Below, one piece after another: positions 1-7,676 of a stretch of DNA of 29,759 nt. Location: the NCBI GenBank assembly GCA_020425885.1, contig JAGQRA010000621.1, positions 1 through 29,759 of the forward strand, read 5' to 3'. The stretch is from Planctomycetota bacterium. Lineage in GTDB: Bacteria; Planctomycetota; UBA1135; UBA2386. A program made the translations under genes and the position numbers. Each line of letters starts with the position of its first letter. Position 1 is the first letter of the stretch. The notes beneath the pieces were generated by a model. That model did not search any database. It was not told the origin of the DNA and saw nothing but the letters and a program-made list of their open reading frames with translations.

Positions 1-25
1 ACACACTGTCGGTTACGGTTGCACA

Positions 26-112
26 TTCGAGAGGAGTCGCTTTGGCTTCCTGTTGGCTTCGCAACCTCAGGTACGCCCGAGCCTCCTCTCGAAATTCACC
101 CGGCTCGTGAAT
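26..112. repeat. Inverted repeats and paired direct repeats upstream of the first gene
   Basis: An exact 11-bp inverted repeat (TTCGAGAGGAG at 26-36, complement at 83-93) encloses two exact copies of TTGGCTTC (42-49 and 53-60) spaced 11 bp, one helical turn, apart. It is followed at once by a second small hairpin (ATTCAC 94-99, GTGAAT 107-112). No T-run follows, so this is not a classic terminator. It may be the 3' end of something to the left of the window, a regulator site or a structured leader. I see no gene in 1-137. Confidence 0.4.
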
Positions 113-121
113 AGTCCGGGC

Positions 122-149
122 TAGACGGCAACTCCGGTTGTCGCACAAT
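122..149 (+). promoter_or_regulatory. Possible promoter of the DUF1028 gene
   Basis: A TAGACG hexamer (122-127) is separated by 16 bp from CACAAT (144-149). The ATG at 156 is only 6 nt beyond the -10-like element, so the transcript would be leaderless or nearly so. Both hexamers are weak matches to consensus. Confidence 0.35.
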
Positions 150-155
150 CCCCGC

Positions 156-2237
156 ATGCCCACCCTGCGCCAGCTCGCCTACGCGTTGTCCAGCCTGATC
201 CTGTTCGCGCTGCCGGCGCGGGCCACGTGGTCGATCCTGATCGTCGATCTCGCCACCGGCGAGGTCGCGGTCGGCATCGCGACCTGTCTCACCGGCTTCG
301 ACCTGCGACCGTCGACGATCGTCGTCGTGCCCGGCTACGGCGTGGCCGCGGCGCAGTCGTTCGTCGGTCCGCTGTCGCTGCGCCAGATCATCCGCACCGA
401 GCTGCTGAACGGCACTCCGACCAACCAGATCCTGGCCATGCTCGCCGCTGCCGACACCGGGCACCAGTCGCGCCAGTACGGCATCGCCGGCGTCGTCCAC
501 GGCACGACGACGTTCACCGGCAACGGCGCCGGGGCCTGGGCCGGCGGCCTGACCGGGCAGACCGGGACGCTGGTCTACACCGTGCAGGGCAACGTCCTGA
601 CCGGGCAGCCGGTGATCCAGGCCGCCGAGACGGCGATCCTGACCACGGTCGGCACCATCGGCGACAAGCTGATGGCGGCGATGGAGGCGGCGCGGTCGAT
701 GGGTGGTGACGGACGTTGCTCGTGTGCGACGACTCCGACCGCGTGCGGCTCGCCACCGGTGTCCTTCACCAAGGCCGCACACATCGGCCTCATGATCGTC
801 AGCCGGCCGAGCGACATCGATGCGCCGTGCAACGGCACGGCCGGCTGCGGCGCCGGCGACTACTGGCTCGATCTCAACATCGCCAATCAGACCGTCAACG
901 ACCCCGACCCGGTGTTCCAGCTGCAGGCGCTCTACAACACGTGGCGTGCCCAGCAGGTCGGACGTCCGGACCACTTCCGGTCCGCGGTGACGATGAACGG
1001 CTCGCACCTGCGCGCCAACGGCATCGACACCCTGACCGGGACCGTCTGGCTGCGCGACGCGCAGGGCAATGCGCTCGGCAACTCGCTGCCGGTGACGGTC
1101 GGCCTGAGCGCACGCAGCACGGTGACGGGAGTGACGTTCGGGCCGGCGGTGCCGCAGGCGAACGGCAGCTACGCGTTCACGATGCGCGGCAACTTCGGCG
1201 CCGGTGAGGCGATCGTCGATGTCGCGGTCGACGACGGGCTCGGCCGTGTCGGCGTCTGGCCGCAGCCGATGATCATCGTCGACGATGCGTTCGGCAGCTG
1301 CGGCAGCGGCGCGATCGGCGACGGCAGCGGCGGCGTGATCGACGCGCTGCGCATCGGCGGCAGCGCCGGCCAGGACCGGGTCATCGAGACCGGTCTCGGC
1401 CAACCGTTCGTGCTGACGATCGATCCACCGGTCGGTGCGTCGACGACGTTGCCGGTCGGGCTGTTCGCGCTCTGGGCCCACCTCGGGATGCCGCGACCGA
1501 CCTCGATCCTGCCGCTCGGTCCGGGCGCGGGCGCGCTGTGCTTCACGCCGTTCCCACTCGATCCGCTGGCGCCGACGTTGCTCCTCGCCGATGGCTTCGG
1601 ACTCGGCGGTTTCATCGCCGCGACGCCCGCGCCATGGACGCTCGGATTCCCCGGCGTGCCGGCGCTGCTCGACTTCGCCCTGCAGGCGGCGATGGTGGTC
1701 GACCTGCAAGGCACTGTCGCGGCCACGAACGCGATCCTGTTGCGGACCACTACCTTGCCGGCGCCGTTCATCTCGACGATCACGCCCACGGTCGCGGCCG
1801 CCGGCGCGCCGGTGACGCTGGCCGGCAACAACTTCTTCGTCGGCGCCGAACTGCGCGTCGGCGGCAACCCGACCCCGATCACCTCGATGTCGCCGACCGC
1901 GGTGTCCTTCACCATGCCGTCGGGTCACGGCTGCGACACCACGATCTCGATCGCCAACCTCGGCACCGCCGCGTCGTCGCGGGTGATCAACGGCACGCCG
2001 AACGTGACGACGCAGTACAGCACCTCAGGGCCGGCGGCGGGCGGGGCGTCCTTCATCATCACCGGCCAGAACCTCGGTGCCGCGACCGTGACGTTCAACG
2101 GCGTGCCGATGACGATCACGGTGCAGAACGCCACGGCGATCGTCGGCACCACGCCGCCGGGAACGCCGGGGCCGGCGACCGTCATCGTCGGCAACGCCAT
2201 CGGTTGTCAGGACGTGATCCCGTACACCTACCTCTGA
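156..2237 (+). CDS. Secreted DUF1028 protein with C-terminal IPT/TIG domains
   Basis: A 693-residue exported protein. It has a hydrophobic signal peptide (about residues 1-24, ending near LPARA), then a DUF1028 domain (about 24-265) that begins TWSILIVDLATGEVAVGI and contains QYGIAGVV and VQGNVLTGQPV. These are family landmarks of DUF1028, which is related to Ntn-hydrolase folds and has no settled reaction. The middle holds a Gly/Leu-rich beta module (about 380-535) of the kind found at the ends of planctomycete secreted proteins. The end carries two immunoglobulin-like IPT/TIG domains (about 537-693). I chose ATG 156 over an in-frame TTG at 138 because the signal peptide follows it directly and a -10-like element sits just upstream. 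A role in extracellular binding or hydrolysis is inference. The next gene, also secreted, follows after 166 bp, so co-transcription is uncertain. Confidence 0.85.
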   Translation: MPTLRQLAYALSSLILFALPARATWSILIVDLATGEVAVGIATCLTGFDLRPSTIVVVPGYGVAAAQSFVGPLSLRQIIRTELLNGTPTNQILAMLAAADTGHQSRQYGIAGVVHGTTTFTGNGAGAWAGGLTGQTGTLVYTVQGNVLTGQPVIQAAETAILTTVGTIGDKLMAAMEAARSMGGDGRCSCATTPTACGSPPVSFTKAAHIGLMIVSRPSDIDAPCNGTAGCGAGDYWLDLNIANQTVNDPDPVFQLQALYNTWRAQQVGRPDHFRSAVTMNGSHLRANGIDTLTGTVWLRDAQGNALGNSLPVTVGLSARSTVTGVTFGPAVPQANGSYAFTMRGNFGAGEAIVDVAVDDGLGRVGVWPQPMIIVDDAFGSCGSGAIGDGSGGVIDALRIGGSAGQDRVIETGLGQPFVLTIDPPVGASTTLPVGLFALWAHLGMPRPTSILPLGPGAGALCFTPFPLDPLAPTLLLADGFGLGGFIAATPAPWTLGFPGVPALLDFALQAAMVVDLQGTVAATNAILLRTTTLPAPFISTITPTVAAAGAPVTLAGNNFFVGAELRVGGNPTPITSMSPTAVSFTMPSGHGCDTTISIANLGTAASSRVINGTPNVTTQYSTSGPAAGGASFIITGQNLGAATVTFNGVPMTITVQNATAIVGTTPPGTPGPATVIVGNAIGCQDVIPYTYL

Positions 2238-2323
2238 TCGGTTTCCGTGCTGCGCGAGCGGGATCCTGTTGGCAGCGAAGGTTCGCCGCCACACCGGCGC
2301 CGGCGAAAGACCACCACCGATCC

Positions 2324-2339
2324 ATCGCACCGGTGCGAT
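2324..2339. promoter_or_regulatory. Perfect 16-bp palindrome, candidate operator
   Basis: ATCGCACCGGTGCGAT is its own reverse complement with no loop. It lies 24 bp upstream of a TAGAAT -10-like hexamer (2363-2368) before the protease gene. A loop-less palindrome suits a dimeric regulator site better than a terminator, though it could also fold as the end of the upstream transcript. Confidence 0.35.
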
Positions 2340-2362
2340 CCACACCGCGCGGCGTGATCGCG

Positions 2363-2368
2363 TAGAAT
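2363..2368 (+). promoter_or_regulatory. Possible -10 element of the S8 protease gene
   Basis: TAGAAT lies 35 nt before the protease ATG. No convincing -35 hexamer is found 16-18 bp upstream, and no Shine-Dalgarno sequence lies between it and the start. Confidence 0.3.
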
Positions 2369-2403
2369 CCGCCGCGTCCCTGCCTCCCTTTTTCCATCAA
2401 CCC

Positions 2404-4413
2404 ATGCTCAAGCCGTACTCATTCGCCGTCCTGGTGGCGTTCGCGGTCCTCGGTCCCGTCGTCGCGCAGGATGCCGCCGCGACGTCGACGGAACAGAAGC
2501 TCCACCCCTACCTGCGCGATCTCGTGCGCACCGCCGAGCCGACGACGAGGATCCCCGTCTACTTCGTCATGGCCGATCGGCTCGGCTACGACCATTGGTT
2601 TCCACGGGTCTTCGGGATGAAGCTCGAGCAACGCCGCGCCACCGTCGTGGCCGAGCTGCAGCAGCATGCCGAACGGACCCAGCACGACCTGGTCGAGTAT
2701 CTCGCCGCCGCCGAGGCTGCCGGTGATGTCGCCAACGTGCGCAGCAACTGGCTAGGTAACTTCGTCCTGGCCGAGGCGACGCCGCTCACCATCCTGAATG
2801 CCGCGACCGACGATTCGGTCGCCGAGGTCTGGTTCGACTACATGCCGCCGCTCGCGGCCGTCGAGGACAGCGACCCCAGCGACCCCGGCGCGGCGGCCGC
2901 CGCCGCGTTCATCGGTCCGCTGCCAGCGACGGCCGCGGTGACCTGTGCGCCGCCGCGGACGCCGGGGCCGGGCCCGAATGCGGTGTCGGCCGACGACGTC
3001 TGGGCGCTCGGCATCGAGGGGGCCGGCGTGATCGTCATGAACTCCGACTCGGGGATCGACACCTCGCCGTCCTACCACAGCGACCTGATCAGCCACATCT
3101 GGACCAACCCCGGCGAGATCCCCGGCAACAACGTCGACGACGACAACAACGGCTTCGTCGACGACGTCAATGGTTGGAACTTCGGCAGCAACACCAACAA
3201 CCTCAACGACAGCGGCGGCCATGGCAGCAGCACCGCCGGCTGCATCGCCGCCGACGGCACCTGCACGGGTATCACCCACGGCATGGCGCCGCTGGCCACC
3301 ATCATGACCGGCGCCCTCGGCGGCGAATCGTCGCAATGGCAGGCGATCCAGTACGGCATCCAGATGGGCGCCCATCTGCAGACCAGCTCGCACAGCTACA
3401 AGCTCTACTTCAACCCGCCGCCGAACTACAAGATGCACCGCGACGTCGGCGTCACGTCGCTGGCCGCGGGCCTGATCCGCACCAACTCGACGTCGAACGA
3501 CGGCAGCCTCTGCGGCAGTTCGTCGAGCGCCGGGCGCAAGCCGTTCAACATCTCGGCGCCGGGCAATCTGCCGCCGCCGTACCTCGATCCGAACCAGACG
3601 CTGCAGGGCCAGCTCGGCGGCGTCATCGGCGTCGCGGCCTGGAACTTCAATTCCAACGCGCTGATGAGCTACTCGCCGTGTGGCCCGTTCGCCTGGAGCC
3701 TCGCCGACGTCCTCGTCAACCGCCCGACCTACACCACCACCAATCCCTGGGATCCGGCCTACAACGACTATCCGTGGACCGGCGGTTCGCAGATGGGGCT
3801 GATCAAGCCCGACATCAGCTCGCCGACCGGGACGACGACCACCACCAGCGCGCCGTGCAGCTTCTCCACCTTCAGCGGCACCTCGAATGCGACACCGTGC
3901 GCCAACGGCGTGATCGCGTTGTGGAAGAGCGCGAACATGAGCCTGACGCCGGAAGACGTCGGCATGATCGTGCACCAGACCGCCGATGATCGCGGCACGG
4001 TCGCCGGCAAGGAGAACAATTGGGGTGCGGGTGTCATCAACGCCGACCGCGGCGTGCGTCGGGCGCTGTGCGTGCATCGCGTCGACGGCCAGCCGGCCTG
4101 GACCGTGGACCACTCGGTGGCCGCCGGCGCGGTCGCCTTCGATCTCGACGGCGTGCCGAACTCGGCGGCGCTGATGATCCTCGGCTTCGCGCGCAGCACG
4201 GTCACGATCGGTCCGGTGACCGTCGGCGTCGGCGCCGCCCCGATCTCGTTGCGCTTCGGCCTGACCGATTCGCAGGGCGACATGTCGGCGTCGCTGCCCG
4301 TCAACGGTGCGATGGTCGGCCTCTCGATCTTCAGCCAGTCGCTGCTGCTCGATTCGACCTACACCAACGAGATCCTCAGCAGCAACGTCATCGGCCTTGG
4401 CTTCACGCCATAG
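2404..4413 (+). CDS. Secreted subtilisin-family (S8) serine protease
   Basis: A 669-residue exported peptidase predicted to cut proteins outside the cytoplasm. After a signal peptide (about 1-22, ending VVAQ) and a roughly 170-residue N-terminal region comes an S8 domain. The triad is visible as Asp215 (in NSDSGID), His273 (in GGHGSSTAG) and Ser494 (in FSGTSNATP). Asn365 (in TSNDG) is the likely oxyanion residue. An acidic Asn/Asp stretch (NNVDDDNNGFVDDVNGW) between Asp and His is typical of a secreted S8 subgroup and may bind calcium. The last 110 or so residues form a beta-rich, Gly/Val-rich module like the tails of other planctomycete secreted proteins, possibly for sorting or adhesion. 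ATG 2404 was chosen over an upstream in-frame start at 2269 because the signal peptide begins there. Substrate is unknown. Confidence 0.9.
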   Translation: MLKPYSFAVLVAFAVLGPVVAQDAAATSTEQKLHPYLRDLVRTAEPTTRIPVYFVMADRLGYDHWFPRVFGMKLEQRRATVVAELQQHAERTQHDLVEYLAAAEAAGDVANVRSNWLGNFVLAEATPLTILNAATDDSVAEVWFDYMPPLAAVEDSDPSDPGAAAAAAFIGPLPATAAVTCAPPRTPGPGPNAVSADDVWALGIEGAGVIVMNSDSGIDTSPSYHSDLISHIWTNPGEIPGNNVDDDNNGFVDDVNGWNFGSNTNNLNDSGGHGSSTAGCIAADGTCTGITHGMAPLATIMTGALGGESSQWQAIQYGIQMGAHLQTSSHSYKLYFNPPPNYKMHRDVGVTSLAAGLIRTNSTSNDGSLCGSSSSAGRKPFNISAPGNLPPPYLDPNQTLQGQLGGVIGVAAWNFNSNALMSYSPCGPFAWSLADVLVNRPTYTTTNPWDPAYNDYPWTGGSQMGLIKPDISSPTGTTTTTSAPCSFSTFSGTSNATPCANGVIALWKSANMSLTPEDVGMIVHQTADDRGTVAGKENNWGAGVINADRGVRRALCVHRVDGQPAWTVDHSVAAGAVAFDLDGVPNSAALMILGFARSTVTIGPVTVGVGAAPISLRFGLTDSQGDMSASLPVNGAMVGLSIFSQSLLLDSTYTNEILSSNVIGLGFTP

Positions 4414-4438
4414 GGTTCTGGTCCAGGCTGACCGGGGC

Positions 4439-5503
4439 TCAGGGCGCCTGCGTGCCGAGCACCTGCGGCAACGCCTTGAGGTGGGCGAGTATCGGCAGCC
4501 CGTGGATCTCGGCCTCGACTGGACCGGCCTGCATCTTGACGCCCTTGACGTCATGGTGCAGCCCTTCCGGTGACAGCGCCTTCACCGCCCACCACGAACC
4601 GTCGGCCGCGATCGCCTTGACGTGCAGGATGTTGCCGGCGCGGGCCACGGCGCGCACCGCGAGCCGCTGGCCGTCGGGCATCAGCGCCCTGACCTCGAGC
4701 TGCGTGCCGTCGGGGCGGATCGCGCACACCGGCCCTTCGTCGTCTTCGCCGGCCATGATCTTGACGGCGAGCTGCTGGCCCTGGCGCAGCGCCTTGATGT
4801 CCATGACGTGCAGGTTGCCGTCGCTCTCGACGGCCTTGACGTCGAGGATCGCACCGTCGGTGTCGATCGCCTTCACGTCCACGGTGCGACCTTCGGGATG
4901 GATGGCCTTGACGTGCCAGATGCGGGTGTCGCCCGACGCGGTCATGATCTGCGGCAGCGCCTTGCAGTGGGCCAGGATCGGCACCCCGTCGATCTCCGTC
5001 TCGAGCCGGTCCGACACCATCTTGACGCCCTTGATGTCCATCAGCTCGCCGCGCCGGGAGATCGCCTTCACACCCCACCGCCGACCATCGTCGGCGATGG
5101 CCTTGATGTGGACGATGTTGCCCGCCCGTTGTGTGCCGACGACATCGAAGCGGCCGCCTTCGGGCAGCAGGGCCCGGATGCGCAGCGTGCGGCCATCGGG
5201 CGTGATCGCGCACAGCGGCGCGTGGTCCGCCTCGGCCAGCACGAGCTTGACGGGCAGGGCGGTGGCGCCGCGCAGACACTTGACGTCCATGACGTGACGG
5301 TTGCCCGGCGTCGCGATCGCCTTGACGTCGAGGATCGCGCCGTCGTCATCGATCGCCTTGACGTCGACGAAACGACCGGCGGGGTCGACGGCCTTGACGT
5401 GCCAGATCTCGGTGCCGGCAGACGGATCGCCGCCGAACATGGCGCAGGCGGGCAGGATGGCGCACAGCAGGGCGTAGATGGACGAGCGGGTCTCGGTGGG
5501 CAC
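4439..5503 (-). CDS. Lipoprotein of two 154-residue VKA-rich repeats
   Basis: A 354-residue putative lipoprotein of unknown function. It starts at GTG 5503, preceded by GGAG with a 6-nt spacer. A short hydrophobic signal ends in the lipobox LPAC (Cys20). The rest is two tandem units, residues 33-186 and 195-348, that align without a gap at a 162-residue offset. By hand count 92 of 154 positions are identical. Each starts IWHVKA and ends KALPQ. Within each unit a short beta-strand motif (VDVKAI, LDVKA, HVMDVK, VHIKAI, DVKGVKM) recurs about every 10-16 residues, suggesting a beta-solenoid or propeller-like fold. It resembles uncharacterised VKA-repeat proteins I recall from other bacteria, but I cannot name a function. 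It lies 142 bp downstream of the methyltransferase gene and is convergent with the protease gene across a 25-bp gap. Confidence 0.8.
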   Translation of the reverse strand: MPTETRSSIYALLCAILPACAMFGGDPSAGTEIWHVKAVDPAGRFVDVKAIDDDGAILDVKAIATPGNRHVMDVKCLRGATALPVKLVLAEADHAPLCAITPDGRTLRIRALLPEGGRFDVVGTQRAGNIVHIKAIADDGRRWGVKAISRRGELMDIKGVKMVSDRLETEIDGVPILAHCKALPQIMTASGDTRIWHVKAIHPEGRTVDVKAIDTDGAILDVKAVESDGNLHVMDIKALRQGQQLAVKIMAGEDDEGPVCAIRPDGTQLEVRALMPDGQRLAVRAVARAGNILHVKAIAADGSWWAVKALSPEGLHHDVKGVKMQAGPVEAEIHGLPILAHLKALPQVLGTQAP

Positions 5504-5645
5504 GGCGAACTCCGGGTCGGGGACGTGGGCGATGCGAAGGATCGGTTCGTGTTCTAACCACGTCGGATCCGTCGTTGCCACCGTCGGATCGGGCCTGCGC
5601 ACTGAGCCGGTAGCGCCTACGGACTCCGGCACAAGGCACCGCGCT

Positions 5646-7676
5646 TCAACCGTCGACGGCGCGCGACAACCAGCGGTGCGGCCGACGTTGCTCGGCCGGC
5701 AGTTCGCGATCCACGCGAGAGAAGCCGCGCCGGCCGGCGTCGCCGACGATCCAGCCGACGTCCTCGCCGTCGAGGCCGAACGCGCGGCCGACGATCGTGT
5801 CCAGCTCGACGAGCAGGGACCGTCGCCGGTCTCCGCCGACCGCGGCCCGATGCGAATCATCGGCCCAGCCCTCGATCGCGGCCTGCCGCCACAACCCACC
5901 GTGCCAGGGCAGCACCGCGCAGAGCTGCAGGCACAGGCGTGCCAATGCGGTGGCGGTGTCGTCATCGAGAATCGGCAACACACAGTCGGCGAGCACGAAG
6001 CCGTTGAGGTTGGTACCGGTGAGCCGGCGGCGCAGCGCCCAGTCGAACGGCAACGAGCCGAGGGCGGCGGCACCGGCGGCCATCGCCAGCAGCGGCTGCG
6101 CGGTCGCAGCGCGCGGTGTCAGCACGCCGAGCGAGTTGCCGCACGGCACGTCGGGCAGCAGGCAGGTCACGGCGGTGCGTTCGTTGGTCGCGTTCGACAG
6201 CGCCCGCAACACGACGCGGGCGGCGGGACGATCGCGACCTGCCGCGAGCCAGGGTTCTGCCGACACGAGATACTGCGGTCGCAGCTCGTCGTCGCGGCGG
6301 GGGCGTTCCCAGGTCGTCGCGTGGCCGGTGCCGTGGCGATGGGCGCCGGTGTTCGGGTGCAGGTCGTAGACCATGGCGCCCTGGTACAGCGGCAGCATGG
6401 CCTCCGCATCGCGGCGCCAGACCGCGTCCTCGCCGCGGACGAAACCGTTCGCCTCGGCCTCGCTGCGCAGCACGAAGTGGTGGCGGTCCGCGGTCATGTT
6501 GAAGTCGCCCTGGCGCCAGCCGAACGCGCCATCGGGTCCGACGAGCGGTCGACCGTGGCGAACGATGCGCTCGAGGATGGCGAGGTCGCGCGGGTGCTCG
6601 ACCTCGACGAAGGTGCGATGGCGGGGGCTCAGCAAGGACAGCAGCCCGGCCGGGTAGGCGACGTGCCGCGGCGAGGCCGCCGCCCAGTCGTCGGGGTCGG
6701 TGCGGCCGAACGCGACCTTGACGCTTGCGGTACGGCCGCCCTTGCCGCCGGTGATCACCGCGAAGCGGTAGCGACCATCGATGTCGAACAGCCGTTTGCG
6801 GTTCTCGAAGCCGAACATCCATTCCCATTCGCAGCGTTCGAGCAGCAGCCGGCGCAGCGCCGCGGCGTCGCGGTCGAACCACAGACTGGCCGGCACGATG
6901 AGTCCGAAGCGGCCGCCGTCGCGCAGCAGCTGGTGGCCGCGTTCGACGAACAACCGGTAGGTGTAGAGCTTGCCCGAACCCTGGTGCACGAAGCGCGGTC
7001 GCAGGGTGGCGATGCGGTCGCGGGCCTCGGCCGTCGCCTGCAGCGTCTCCCACGGCGGGTTCGTCAACACGGCATCGAAGCTGCCGTCGCGTTGATCGAT
7101 GAGGCCATCGCCGTGGCGGATGTTGCCGGCGATCGCCAGGACGCCGGGGGAGTCCGCGCCACATGCCTCGTGCACGGCGAGGGCGGCGAGCGCGGCCGCG
7201 GTGCTGTCGATGTCGACGCCGTGCAGGCCGAGCGCGGCGCGGCGCGTATCGAGGCCCGAGCGTTGCAGGCAACGCAAGGCCGCGATCAGGAACGTGCCGC
7301 CGCCCACCGCCGGATCGCAGATCCGCAGCGTCGCCGGGTCCCGCCGTCGGAGCAGCGGCGCCAGGGTGCGTTCGACGGTCGGCTCGACGAGCGCCGCCGG
7401 TGTGTACCACGTGCCGCGTTGCTTGCGTTGATCGGCAGCGAGCAGCGTCGGGTAATGCGCGGCCAGCGCCGCGAAGCTGCCGTCGGCGGCCGCTTCGGGT
7501 CCGGTACCGGGGTCGACCTCGTCGCCTTCGCCGGGCTCACCGGGTTCGCCGTGCGCGAGCGGCAGCAGCTGCAGGGCGAGCCGCGGCGACAGGCGTCTGG
7601 CGACGAGCCGGCGGATCGCGTGCCGGGCCCGAGCCCACCGGTCGTGGCAGCGTTGTGGCCCGGTGGCCGGGTTCAT
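5646..7676 (-). CDS. Eco57I-like adenine-N6 DNA methyltransferase
   Basis: A 676-residue class I SAM-dependent DNA methyltransferase predicted to methylate adenine N6. Visible motifs are GTWYTP (88-93), typical before the SAM site in this group, motif I DPAVGGGTFL (121-130) for SAM binding, and motif IV NPPW (206-209), the catalytic loop, followed by IVPASLW. The part after about residue 240 should carry target recognition. Residues 1-80 include a Gly/Glu/Pro-rich linker (GEPGEPGEGDE) and show no recognisable PD-(D/E)XK nuclease motif. No partner nuclease lies nearby. It may be an orphan methyltransferase, or a type IIG-like enzyme whose nuclease part is absent or unrecognised. At 676 residues it is much shorter than BREX PglX. 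Its ATG overlaps the stop of the threonine ammonia-lyase gene by 4 bp (ATGA), which suggests translational coupling. Confidence 0.82.
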   Translation of the reverse strand: MNPATGPQRCHDRWARARHAIRRLVARRLSPRLALQLLPLAHGEPGEPGEGDEVDPGTGPEAAADGSFAALAAHYPTLLAADQRKQRGTWYTPAALVEPTVERTLAPLLRRRDPATLRICDPAVGGGTFLIAALRCLQRSGLDTRRAALGLHGVDIDSTAAALAALAVHEACGADSPGVLAIAGNIRHGDGLIDQRDGSFDAVLTNPPWETLQATAEARDRIATLRPRFVHQGSGKLYTYRLFVERGHQLLRDGGRFGLIVPASLWFDRDAAALRRLLLERCEWEWMFGFENRKRLFDIDGRYRFAVITGGKGGRTASVKVAFGRTDPDDWAAASPRHVAYPAGLLSLLSPRHRTFVEVEHPRDLAILERIVRHGRPLVGPDGAFGWRQGDFNMTADRHHFVLRSEAEANGFVRGEDAVWRRDAEAMLPLYQGAMVYDLHPNTGAHRHGTGHATTWERPRRDDELRPQYLVSAEPWLAAGRDRPAARVVLRALSNATNERTAVTCLLPDVPCGNSLGVLTPRAATAQPLLAMAAGAAALGSLPFDWALRRRLTGTNLNGFVLADCVLPILDDDTATALARLCLQLCAVLPWHGGLWRQAAIEGWADDSHRAAVGGDRRRSLLVELDTIVGRAFGLDGEDVGWIVGDAGRRGFSRVDRELPAEQRRPHRWLSRAVDG

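Noticed and set aside
2752..4554. Long minus-strand open frame opposite the S8 protease
   Set aside because: The plus strand carries the full Asp/His/Ser triad and a signal peptide; the minus frame shows only low-complexity Arg/Asp/Val/Gly sequence.
4439..5503. CRISPR-like or satellite DNA suggested by the periodic pattern
   Set aside because: The periodicity is at protein level (VKA strands); there are no identical DNA repeats with unique spacers.
5504..6073. Upstream extension of the VKA lipoprotein frame
   Set aside because: It overlaps the methyltransferase gene in another frame and would bury the lipoprotein signal; GTG 5503 has a Shine-Dalgarno sequence.
5646..7676. BREX PglX or a full type IIG restriction enzyme
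   Set aside because: The protein is far shorter than PglX, no other BREX gene is nearby and no nuclease motif is visible.
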